A stretch of 64,000 bases of DNA from assembly GCA_021464245.1 (NCBI GenBank), contig JADCRB010000072.1, positions 890,055 through 954,054 of the forward strand, written 5' to 3'. Made by a program: the position numbers and the translations under genes. This stretch comes from Carallia brachiata (taxonomy: Eukaryota > Streptophyta > Magnoliopsida > Malpighiales > Rhizophoraceae). Position 1 is the stretch's first letter. Every line of letters starts with the position of its first letter. This document shows positions 11,101-21,998 of this stretch, in pieces. Under the pieces are notes generated by a model. That model was not told the DNA's origin. It saw only the letters and a list, made by a program, of their open reading frames with translations, and did not search any database.

Positions 11101-13920
11101 TGATATTGATTTGGAGCACATGATATGATACGAACGATGCTCTTTCATTCTTGTGCATCTACCATTAACTCATCATTACCTAAGCTGTAAACTTCTGCAA
11201 ATTTTGATTCATCAGAAAGTGATATTGCAATGACTTTGACATTAGGAGTAAAATCCCTTTTGTTCAACAATCTTGGCTCCCTTTTTGTTGGCAAAAAAGG
11301 CATGTACTGGTTGTTTATAATTTGTTGTCAAAGAAAGAGGAGAGATGAGAACAACCTTAGAATCCATCCCTATGGGGTATTAGTTTTACCATTTGGAAAA
11401 CAACAAGAATTCAGAGGTATCTCACATTTTCTAGCTACATTAAGAAATTCTGCTTTTTAAAACTTTTTTTTTTTTTTTTAAATTCTACTTATAATGCAAG
11501 TTCATGTCTTTGCTTTTTTAACTCATATGTGGTACAACATAGCTATGTCTTAGGAAAGGCAGCTATACCATAAAACCAAGGAACAAAAATTATTTGTACT
11601 TGCATTTAAATGCAGATATTATCGGCATTCTTGTATGCACATGTGCATTGAATTTCATACAGAGATAGATAACTTACTAGTCCATGGCTATGGTTAAAGC
11701 CGTTATGTTTCTGAATAACTTGAGCCTCATTCGATTTTGGCTGAACTTTGTCCCTATTTTGACAGGTGCAAATCAATACTGAACCCAGAGGGTAAAGAAA
11801 TTTTACTTTTTACTTGACCGTAACTTTTATTGAAATTAGTCATGTTTTATGCTGCACTTTGTTATGGAAATTATTCGAGTTCTTGCCCTTTCATTTGCTG
11901 ACAATAAGAAATGTGTCATGATGATTTTACATGCAGTGTATTGATGCTGTTTGTTTGCTGTATCAGGTAGTCATGATACTTTTCTTTCAGGTTTATGTTT
12001 AAGGGTCACGGATAACAATGCACTTGCTGGAATGCCACTGCAAGTTGCTGGTGGTCGAAAGATCATGCAATTTATGGATTGGGGTGCTTTGGGGACTTCA
12101 TCAACATTTGGTTCCATAGGTATCAAATCTTTTTTCTGAACATGTATAGGTTTGAAATCAAATTAATACTTTTTATGATTATCTTATTATGCTTCATATG
12201 TGACCATAACTCATTTACATCCTCTATCTTGGTTATTCCATTGGCTAAAGGTATTAGGGTAACACGTCTTAAGTAATGATGATGTATCATGAAACACCTA
12301 CTACCTGCATATGTTTGGAATTGTCAAAGGTTTTTAACATAATCTTGAATAGTTTTCAACAAAAGATTAGAATTGTTGAAAACACTAATATAAGAAATCA
12401 CTTTGGTCCCATGCTAGAAAATGAGCTTTAACCACTTAGAAATGACCTCACATGGTAAAAATTTTTCTATTTCTGTAACTGATTCAAGCATGAAGAAGAA
12501 GTGCTTCTAGCCACTCAGAAACCTCTTAGAGGAGAAAATGCTCTTACTCCTATCAAGAAACGGTCTCAGGTTAGTAAAACTTTCTTATTCCTATCATTGA
12601 TTCAAATAAAGAAATTATTTCTTTCTACTGCTATCATTCAAATGATAGAAATGCCAATTTTCCATATTGAACATTATAATCTTATTCTTACTATTGTACA
12701 AGTACATCTGTTTGTGAAGACTCCATCCTCATCTCACAAGTTTAATCTGTTGGCCGGCTTCGTCTAATATTTTGAAATAGTTATCAAAGAAAGCTGAATC
12801 ATTTTCATAAGATCCAAGAAATTAAGAGACATACCAAAGTTCCAAAAGTTTTAGTTCCAAGTCTTTTGCAGCAGTGTTCTTTAAAGCTAAATTTGGTACG
12901 CAGGAAGTTCCAACAGTATGGATGTGTTTCATGTTGTTATGTTGTGTGTTTGGTCTTATTTCATTTGCGTACTTCTTTCCTTAATTGTAGAAGAGATTTA
13001 TGAACAAAATCAAATTCTCAAAACACCCTGGGGAAATGCATTATAGAGGTAAGGATCAAGGGAGAAAAAAGGTTCTATGTAACTTCTATTCATTGCTGTC
13101 ACTGGGTATTATATAATTTGTGTCAATATAAGGCTCGAGGTTGGGAACCTGTCTCATTATTATTAGCGGCAATAACCGATGGTTTCATTAATATGAGATT
13201 TAACCATTGCATCCACTACCACTCATCATGATACAACTGTCTTGGTTAAGCATAGATTTTTCTGCAAAGTTATGCATAAAGTTAAGTATTTTCTAGTCTT
13301 TTCTAATTTTGCTTCCAGGTTCCAACGAATAGAAATGCTTTAATCTTGATATTTTTCTAAGAAAATGAATATATTTTTTGATAAGGAAAAGTTTTGGCAC
13401 TGTGTTTAAGCTCTTTGCATCTCAGTTTCCACGAAATGTCATTAGCTCCTTTTAGCCTCATATTCAGAGGCCTGGATCACTTTCTATGATCTTTTTCTTT
13501 CACAACATATGATACATAGGTGTCTTGTTTGATCATATAATTTTTTTTTTATACTATGGTTGATTTATATATGCATCTATAATATGTCCATTTTTGTTTC
13601 CCTTAAAATTCAAGATTCTGGTTTAATTGGCATCATGCAAAAAAATGGAATAACATGAAGTTAAAGTTTCTAATAATATTAAGACATATATGCTTCTTTA
13701 ACTAATCTACTCATTTTAGCCAATGTTCAGGACAAGAGACTGGAGTATGCTTATGCTTCTTCTTTTGAGGACTGTTTTTTCTTCCGACTTATTTATTATG
13801 CAGGAACTCAATATCCTATCATGGGAGCTCTCAAGTACATTTGCACGAGATGAGTGCCGCTGACATTACCAATTATGATATGATTTGTTCATGGTGTCCT
13901 TTTGAGTAAGTAGTCTTTTT
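8136..13920 (+). pseudogene. Adenylate kinase 5-like pseudogene, copy 4 (longest, keeps the 3' exons)
   Basis: The most complete unit. In order: P-loop exon 8300-8405 (GALASGKGSQCQLIVKK); the LVPD-type exon around 8905-8965, degenerate; the EDVRTKG exon with LLDGYPWSFAQAESLE at 9060-9170, containing an internal stop; VPDEILMDRYVGRRSDP at 9572-9622, then a shift; VKSRLVG at 9922-9942 with stops after it; WRGISTRLNNIPHSSDIRN at 10742-10798; and LAGMPLQVAGGRKIMQFMDWG near 12025-12090 (DUF1995-like region). At 13735-13850 comes RLEYAYASSFEDC followed by FRLIYYAGTQYPIMGALK, which is the family's C-terminal segment. Every kinase exon has at least one lesion or an altered residue, so this is called a pseudogene. 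A transcribed, partly functional C-terminal remnant cannot be excluded. Confidence 0.82.
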
Positions 13921-14608
13921 ACTTATCACTACTTTTAGAATTCATAGCTTCCTTTCCGACTGTCGGAAGTTTGGTTTTAACTGTTGTCGTCCTTGACTCA
14001 TGATGGGAATCAGGGCAAATCATATGTTCCTCTGTTGCTTTCTATCGTGAATTACATGAATTTGTGGTTTTGAGGGACTTGCACTTTCAGTTAAATAACT
14101 TGTGCACTTCAGCTACCTTAGTGCTGATCATATTTCTTAATTGACCATGTTCCCACCACATCCACATCACAGATCCCCTTTCCTCTCCTCTTTATGGCAC
14201 AAGGCGTAAGCTATGGACCTGCTATACCGTCTATGATATAGCCTTATATTTATGGAATTGTATAGCTTGTTTACTTACTTGTCAAACGATTAGAATGAGA
14301 TATTGAAAGCAAAAGTACCTGATTATTTTAGGATGTCTTACCCTTACCATTTAACATTATGAATTTTAAAGAGGGTAGGCCAACCATCAGGAGTAGAAGA
14401 GCACAAACTACGGTCAATATTTACTGAGAAGCCAAGTACCAACAGGTAAACGATGCCTTCTTGGGGAAACCAAGGCGATTGCTTGATTACTGTGTTCGCG
14501 TTATTTGTTGCAAACGGCATCAAAAATCGTCTTTCATTTTCTTCATTCATGTCCAATACATGCAAGCTAGGCTGAACGATGTATTGTCATTATTTATACT
14601 TTCAAGAT
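13921..14608. other. Intergenic, nothing recognised
   Basis: Mixed-composition DNA downstream of the kinase array. A 73-codon minus-strand frame at 14344-14565 has no recognisable similarity, splice context or promoter, and is not called. Confidence 0.5.
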
Positions 14609-15491
14609 GCGTTTGGTACACAGATTGAATAATGCGGTATAAAATAGTATAGGTTAATATAGTATAGAATATGTTAGAATATTATCTTGTATTATGTTTG
14701 GATGTCATCAAATAGTATAAAATAGTTATCCTATTTAATATTTGAATGATATGAGATAGAATAGTATAGTATATCAAAATTACTTTTTTATCCTTAAATT
14801 TAATTGATTTACATTTATTATTAATTTTAATCTTGTTATTAAAAATAATTAAAATTAAGTAATCAAATTAATATTTATTTTACATGTTATTATATATTAT
14901 ACTGTTTATAATTTTTTAATTTTGTATAAAAATATTTTTAAAATTAAGTTAATTTTATTTTATACAAATAAATTTTAAAATATAAAAAAGATTAATATTT
15001 TTTTAATTTTTTAGGAAAAATTAAATAAATTTTAAGAGATAAATTTTTAAATTTATATGAACAAAAAAAAAGAATGAGCACGAGAGAAAGAGAGACAGAG
15101 TGTGAGGAGAGAGAGGAAGGGAGGAAGGAGGACGGAGGGGAGAGAAAGGAAGAGAGAGAGAGACAAGGATTGAGAGAGAGAAGAGGGAGGAGAGAGAAAG
15201 GAAAGAGAGAAGATGTGAGAGAAATGAATTTTTTAAATTTTATGTTAATTTTTAAAAAATATTTAAAATTTATTTTAATTAATAGGATATTTTAGTAAAT
15301 ATATAATTTATTAATACTAGTTCATTATATGAGATAAACTAATCTATAGGAGTTAGAGGGATAATACTATCCCATAATAAATTTACACTAGTTTATTTTA
15401 TACATATCTTATTAACCAACTAAATATGAGTTAAAGTGAGATAATTGGTCATTAGACTATCTTATCATATCCTATCTTATAAAACAAACGC
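14609..15491. mobile_element. Possible AT-rich DNA transposon or MITE-like block
   Basis: The block starts GCGTTTGGTACACAG and ends with CAAACGC, so the outer 7-8 bases are inverted (GCGTTTG). Subterminal DNA on both sides is rich in ATAGTATA and GATAAGATAG words. The interior contains a GA-rich simple sequence (about 15074-15230) and no protein. Similar GCGTTTGGTA ends are common on plant non-autonomous elements. No clean target duplication is visible, so this is tentative. Confidence 0.35.
15074..15230 (+). repeat. Purine-rich (GA/GAGG) simple sequence
   Basis: About 155 bases almost free of pyrimidines on the plus strand (runs of GAGAGAGA and GGAAGGAGG). The 73-codon frame through it is a low-complexity artefact. 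Confidence 0.85.
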
Positions 15492-16361
15492 ACGCTCAGA
15501 GACCAAACCAAGGAAGCGCAGGCGGACTTTGGTGAGAAAAATCCATAATTTATTAATTTCCGAAGTTCTGCTTCTCACTCTTTCCTGTTTGTATGACTGA
15601 TCAATGGTTAAAATTGTTACTCCTGCAGGGGGCTTCTCAAGCGGTTTATTACGAGTATAAAGGTCTTTGGTGAGTGGAATTGTGCGTATCATTGTCGAAT
15701 ATAAATTTTTATTAAGCTAACATGTTTCAATTGACACACCCAAAAATAATAATTTCCTACAATCCTTAAATTGATGAGGTTCAAAAAATTTTCTGATTTA
15801 ACTCGCTTTTCAGTAAATCATGTTTTTTTTGAGATATATTCAATGAATCAAGTTAATTTCATGTCAAATGTGGGTAAAAACAATAAATTTAGGAAACTGA
15901 ATTAAACAACAAACAACACTAAATTTATGTGATCTAAAATCATACATGTATTATACTTTATAAGTAAGGAAGTAATTATATCAAGCACAATGATTTTAGG
16001 AGTCTAAGAATATTACCATATCTTTTTTTTTAACACAAAGAAAAAGGAACATTACCATGTCAAACCGGGGTTACATTCCGGTAATTAGCCTACGTCTCTT
16101 CCTTTTTATGGGAATGACAGTTTATATTATCGTAAATAGGACTTTTTTTTTTTTTTTTTTTTTTTGGTAAGGAGGGAAGGTCAAATGACCTAAATTAAGT
16201 AATAACAAATTGAGAAAAAAAGACTCCATATCATCCTCTTCTAAATTGGAAGAATACAGAAAAGAAATTGATCTAAGAATACTAAATTAAGACGTTGCGT
16301 GAATATAAAGTTAACTAGTCAGTCCACAGCACTGAATACTTTCTTAACGCTGTAAGAATAT

Positions 16362-16404
<43 letters not shown>

Positions 16405-17085
16405 TATTTTTTTTTTTCTTCATGTTTCCTAGCCCAACCAATTGGGCTAATGCCCACCCTCGTTACGAACTAATTATCGGAGAGCTTTGTAGCCACTGGA
16501 CAGGCCATGTATTCGTTTTTCTGCCTGTTTGGTTTGCTGGGCCGTGGGTGAGTGGTTGGGTATTTTCATTCTGAATTGTTCAAATATATTGGGTGGACAG
16601 ACTTTAAAATATGGGCTCTACCTCTCCTTCTTCATAGCAGCCCATGGTGTGGCTATCGGCTCTCTTGACCTTTGTCCACAGAAGTGGGGTAAAAGGCCGA
16701 AAATTTACAGTCCCTTTTCACATATTATAGTTGGCCTTTTGATTTGGCCCCCAGTCATTGTATTCTTTAGTCCTTCGACGCATATTGGGATTATCTTTTT
16801 GTGGGCCAACATGTTTACTATGAGCCCCATCAGAGATATCTCAGTTTGCTTCGACAGTCTTCTCTTCTGTCCTCTCTCGCCTATGGAAAATAATGACAAG
16901 TGAAAAGAGAACAGGAAAAATTTTTGAAAAAAAAAATGCATCATTGCCATGTAGCCAAAAATGGAAAGGCTCAAGAGCCATTCACTTTCTAAACTGTCAG
17001 AACATTTTGTACATCCTTGTCCTTTTGGACCTGCTATATTGATATCTGCCAATATCATCTCTCATGAACGTGGCATTGAGGTTAG
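15492..17085. other. Intergenic / 3' flank of CYP85A, no gene recognised
   Basis: Contains a poly-T run (16143-16165) and an AT microsatellite (16361-16396). A 124-codon plus frame (16529-16903) and an overlapping 117-codon minus frame resemble no family I know and show no splice or promoter context. Confidence 0.5.
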
Positions 17086-20000
17086 CTAGAAAGGTGAGAC
17101 TCTAATGTGTAGCCCATTTGGTGCTTCAACTCTTGGAAATTTCAATAGTTTGTCTCCTCCAATTTCTTCCCATCTGCAAAGAACATATTAGTAAATTCAC
17201 ATTTCTTGTTAACTTCTTAAGTGCAATGTCCCTCCTACTTAATTCACAACTAAGAGTGATAAGAATTGATTGGTGGGTTTCAAGTTACCTGTATCTAGTT
17301 ACAAAATAGTGAAGGAAAGTTGAAATTTCTGCTATTCCTAGTTCCTTTCCTGGACACTGTCTGGTGCCACCTCCAAAAATGAAGAGATAGTTTTGGGACT
17401 CCAAACCCTTTTCCTAAATTTTGGCAAACAAATACTCTCTGGTAACCCAAGTATTTGAAAGGCAATTTACAGTGTCCCAAATGGCCAAAGATAAAGTGTT
17501 ATTTATTATGGGCACTAACCTGCCATCTCCAGGGGTTGAAGGATAATGGTTCAGGATATAAGTGGGGATCATAGTTTATCTCTCTTGTATATACATAGAT
17601 TCTCCATCCTTCTGGAACCACAAATCCTGAAAGAAACAAAAAGGAATGCCTTGATAAGTTATATGCTGACTACTTCTAACGTTGTACAAGAGATATGAGT
17701 TTACTATTATTATTATTTTTTTGCCTAATGAACATTAAATTAAGTATTGCTTACAATTTTGAAGAAAAATAAATAATATACATAATATACATAAAATGGG
17801 AACAAAAAAGGGGTCCCCTTTCTTTTCAAGAATAATTTAAATAAGACTTGTGGCACCAAGGCAGAATGGCCTAGCTGGATCGGTAGGTATGCTATGTAAA
17901 TCATAATAGTGCAAGGTCCACAAAGGAGGAGGCTTTTATTCGCATCACATGTGCAGCATTATTTTTTATTTTTATTTTTATTTTTATTTTTTTATCAAGA
18001 AGTTCTCATTCTAGCTTCTATCTAGCAGCAAAACAGCTTCTTGAGCCCATAAAGACAATAAAATTCATAGTTAAAAGAAATAATGTAGCATGTAATTCTG
18101 CAAATTCTCACCATTTAGTTCCATCTCCCTAGTTGTCTTCCTCAAAACCCCATTTACTATTGCTGCCAATCTTGAGGTCTCAAAAATCACCTGCAGGAAG
18201 AGGAACAAAACTAGTCAATTTTTAAGTTCAACTTTCCTCCATAATTTAAACCTATTAACCATAACCCAAATTCTCTTACCGCACGAGTAAAACGCATAGA
18301 TTTTATGTCGTTCAAGTCAATTGGATCCTCGGGCCTTTTATTTTCTCTAATGGTCAAATGCTCCTTCTGCAAACATTAAAAATAATCGTGCGAGGATGGA
18401 CATTAGCCTAATTGGTCAGGCGCACCAGATGAAATGTTCAAACCCCCCACTTGGCTTCACGCCCTTCCCTCAAATATCCTTGCAGGCTCCCTCTAGCTAT
18501 TAGGCTAGATTGACTAAAAAAAATTGTATAAAAAGAAAAGAAAAGAAAATTCATAAGCACTTGGATGGAGGCATCAATTTTTTATTTAAACTTACCCTTA
18601 ATTCTGCAAGAACTTTTGGGTGATCATATAATACTTGACAGCCATCATTGAAGTAGTTGAAACCGTTTCATAACCGGAGTATAAAATTGTGATTATTTGA
18701 TCAATTACTTCTTCATCAGTTAAACTGTATCTGTTATCTTCACTTCTCATGAGGCAACCAAGCATGTCCTGGTGGGTTTCTGTTGATGCTCTTCTCGCTG
18801 CTATTAGTTGCCTTAACATCCTCACAACGTTCTTCCTAGCCTGCGTAGGACATGCTAGCATGATTAGAGGCTAAATGTGAGATTAAGAAGATTAATCCAT
18901 GTTAACTAGCTTAATTGGCATTTTCATTTGATTGATGCTGTACTTGGAGACATGACATCAAGTTCCGCTCAAAACAGGAGTGGAATTTAAGGAAGAGGAA
19001 GCTTCACCTTTATTGTTTTGCCTGGGGCCCAGTATAGGCCCCGTGCATCCGTCAAATGAAAGAAAAAGAAAAATGATAAGAGTTTCGTTATACCAATGTA
19101 TTAAATGGCAGACAAAAAGTAATTACAGTATAATAAATTGATTGTTTTTTTATAAAATTAAAAAAAATACGTCTATTTTTTATTGCAAACATTAATTCCG
19201 TGTCCATATATATTTTTTGAAATGATAATATGTTTAGCAAATGTACCTGAAGGCCACGTTGATAATTTGTGCCAGGGAGGTCAATTGGCATTGATATGGT
19301 GCCTAAAACCAGCTTGAAAAACTCAGGCATAAAAGCTTCAGAAATTGGGCCAGAATCAATGCCAGCAATTTGCTTAAGTGATGAGAGCAGTGCCATCTAC
19401 AAGGAAAAAAGAAAAAAAACTTCGATCAAGCACTTCAGCAAACAATGGTCTATTATTACACTGATTTAATTTTGTACCTCTTTGGTTTCAAGTTGAATAT
19501 CAATGATTTTGTTATCCCAATTGCTGAGGTGGCTTCTCATGAACTCATCAATGGTTGGCAGTAGTTTTTGTCTGATCATGGTGGGGCTAATGAGAGATAG
19601 AAGTGCACCTCTCATGTACTTGTGGGCAGAGCCATCAACTGCTGCAATGTTGCGTTTGCCTAAGATATCCAACATGGACTGAGGGTAACCAGGAACAAGG
19701 CCTTTTGCCTCATTCATCAGGATGTACCTGTTGATCTCTGGATCCATGGAAACAATTGTCGGGCAACCAAGAATATGGGATTTGAAAAAACTGCCATACC
19801 TACAATTTACAGCAGGAATAACATATATTTTTTTTATTAAAATTAATTGCAGGACTGACAGAAGACAAACTAGAAACTTTAGGACTAGAAGAAACAGAAC
19901 ATTCTGGTACATTAACATATGAAAAAGAACAGAAGCAGGGAAGCACAAGAAACAAACAAATATTGAAAGTCATGTGAACAATCACCTTGCTCTTTGTTTT

Positions 20001-20176
20001 TTCATGAAGTTTGGTCCTTGCTTTAGAAATTCTGTGGTCTCTCCAAAAACTGGCCAGCCCATGGTACCAGGAGGCAAGCCTTTCTTCCTGTATCTCAACT
20101 CATTCCATCTCAGCAAGGCAGAGGAGATACAGAGTAACATGAGAGTTGCCACAAGAATCACCATGAAAACGGCCAT
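17086..20176 (-). CDS. CYP85A: Cytochrome P450 CYP85A, brassinosteroid C-6 oxidase, with one-base frameshift in exon 4
   Basis: Oxidises 6-deoxocastasterone to castasterone (some members go on to brassinolide) at the ER membrane. Nine exons on the minus strand: 20176-19986, 19799-19478, 19396-19247, 18840-18596, 18366-18280, 18190-18112, 17626-17520, 17413-17289 and 17173-17086, all with GT-AG introns. The exons total 1394 nt; one restored base gives 464 codons plus stop, the usual CYP85A length. Seen: N-terminal anchor, hinge PPGTMGWPVFGETTEF, I-helix SGYETVSTT (about 276-284), ExxR motif ETSR (336-339), FNPWRW, and haem loop FGGGTRQCPG with Cys about 414. The ending SPF-stop fits the family. 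Odd: after codon 291 (KY, about 18625-18636) one base is missing, giving stop TAA at 18598-18600. All later exons are intact, so this is either a very recent null allele or a sequence error. A SINE-like repeat lies in intron 4. A TATA box lies 92 bases upstream of the start. Confidence 0.95.
18394..18520 (+). mobile_element. SINE-like (tRNA-derived) repeat in CYP85A intron 4
   Basis: Box A-like TAGCCTAATTGG at 18404-18415 and box B-like GTTCAAACC at 18436-18444, about 20 bases apart, followed by a short body and A-rich tail (18516 on). It is antisense to the host gene. Spacing and boxes fit a Pol III promoter derived from tRNA. It belongs to a family different from the 21.8 and 34.2 kb copies. 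No target duplication was identified. Confidence 0.55.
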
Positions 20177-20267
20177 TGATGCTTCTAGGAAAATGCTCCA
20201 AAGCCCACTCCAAAGAGCTGTTGGTGGTGTGGGCTTTTGCTTGATTCAACCAATACAGAAATGTGCA

Positions 20268-20275
20268 TATTTATA
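20268..20275 (-). promoter_or_regulatory. TATA box of CYP85A
   Basis: TATAAATA on the minus strand (context CCTATAAATATG), 92 bases upstream of the CYP85A start codon, a normal plant distance allowing a short 5' leader. Confidence 0.7.
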
Positions 20276-20276
20276 G

Positions 20277-21789
20277 GCCTTTGAAGTAAGCATATGTAAG
20301 AAAGTGAATGACCACAGAACTCAAACCATGCAAACTTTACAAGGGTTTCCTTGGTAAACCAAAAAAAAAAAAAAGGTAAATGAAGAAAAAATTGTATATT
20401 TTAATATGAAAACTTTTAACTGAGCTAACTGCTTTGACTGAACAAAGGTTGGATTTGAACAGAACTCTGCAAGATTCATGGCAGGAATATTTTTATTAGC
20501 AAGAGTGTGTATTAGACGATGAGTCCTACTAAGATATATAAAATAATTATAAAGTGACAATAAGAATAAGTCTTATTTATAAAAAATAATAAAAAAGTAT
20601 TTTTTTAAAAAAATTAAATTCTAAACGTATTTAATATTATTGTAGATGTAGTTAATATTATCTTAAATTTTAATTTTAAAATTATTTTTTTTAAAAAAAT
20701 TTTCTACTAAACAAAATATTTTATATTGTCTATAATCACTCTATTTTTATTTTGTACGTCTTCCTACTTTTTACCATTATATAACATATGTGGAGGGGGA
20801 AGAATTCTTAATGATGAGTACTGGTGCTCTTAAAGGAATGATTTGGCTAATTATTGCTATAGAAACTAAGAGAGAAAACGACCAAAAAAAAAAAAAAACT
20901 AAGAGAGAAAGGACCTAAATAATGAGTTAGAAAAGGTTTGTGAAGAGAGCACATGCAGACTACCCCATGGGTCTAAAAGAAAAGGGGCGGTGTCCTTCAC
21001 ATGTTTGTCAACAAGATCTGCACAAATGGAATTACAAAACCCCACTACAAGACAGGCCCTTGGTTTACCATGTGCATGAGTGAAGAAGAAGAGTTAGAGA
21101 GACAGAAAGAGACAGAGAGAGTGTTAATGTTATTTTTGGTCCCATTCTAAGCTTCCAAGTTTGAAACTTGGACTGCCTGGTGGCTGTTGAAGCTGATGCT
21201 CCGGTCTGAACACCGCCACGCACCATGCCATTGACTTACATGGACAACATTTACAGCCAAGAAACATCAGATAGATCACACATATTAAGACAAAGGAGTC
21301 ACTTTTTGGCAATATGTTTATGGCTTTAAAAATTCACTATAATGAAAAATACTACCTTTGATGACTATAGCTGCAGTAGACTGATGAGAAACTAATAATT
21401 TCTTGACTCATTTGTAGTACAAGTAAAAACTGAACAGGCACAAACAGTAGACACTATTGTTTGAACCCTTAAAGTTTAATCATATGATTTAATTAAGGAC
21501 CAAATTAGAAATCCCCATGATTTTTTTAAACTCATTCTTTTGCCAAATGGACTGATTGCACAGAATTATCGAGGACCCATTTACGGTCATTAAATACCAA
21601 ATTTCAGGAACTTTTTGTAGAATCCCCAAATTGAATGAGATAAACCTACTTCGACGCATAAAAGGAGAAAGAAAGGATTGCCGCCGACGCCTCTAACTCA
21701 AAACATATTTCTGAGGTATAATTTTAACTTTCATTGTCGGCTCATTGCATTAGTAACAATTAAAAACTCTGTCACTAGTTCTGTAATAG
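20277..21789. other. Intergenic, upstream of CYP85A; nothing coding
   Basis: Includes a very AT-rich stretch (20560-20760), short poly-A runs (20884-20898) and a GAGACAGAGAGAG simple sequence near 21095-21120. No protein family recognised on either strand. Confidence 0.5.
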
Positions 21790-21986
21790 GGTCAACCAGG
21801 CTTAGCCTGGTTGGCAACGGGGGCATGCTTAAGCATGCCCCTTTGGGCAGGTGGGGGGTTCGATCCCCACCTGCCCCTTTGGCCCATTGGTGGCTTTAAA
21901 GGGCATTTGTCCATCTCCCCTCCCTTCTAACATCCTAATTTACTAACCACTAATCGTTACAATGGTCAAAAAAAAAAAAAAAAAAA
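21790..21986 (+). mobile_element. tRNA-derived SINE, family A, copy 1
   Basis: About 197 bp including the A tail. Box A-like TTAGCCTGGTTGG (about 21802-21814) and a perfect box B GGTTCGATCCC (about 21858-21868) mark an internal Pol III promoter. A palindrome GGGGGCATGCTTAAGCATGCCCC lies between the boxes. The body ends TTACAATGGTC and then 18-19 A. A 13-bp target duplication AGTTCTGTAATAG flanks it (21777-21789 and 21986-21998). There is no open frame, so movement would rely on a LINE. Nearly identical to the copy at 34246. Confidence 0.93.
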
Positions 21987-21998
21987 GTTCTGTAATAG

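Noticed and set aside
15074..15295. 73-codon Arg/Glu-rich frame
   Set aside because: Translation of a GA-rich simple sequence.
16529..16903. 124-codon plus-strand frame downstream of CYP85A
   Set aside because: No recognisable family and an equally long frame on the other strand; probably chance.
21840..21885. Possible tRNA gene (GGTTCGATCCC arm)
   Set aside because: Only the internal promoter boxes are present; no cloverleaf, and the segment is inside a SINE with tail and target duplication.
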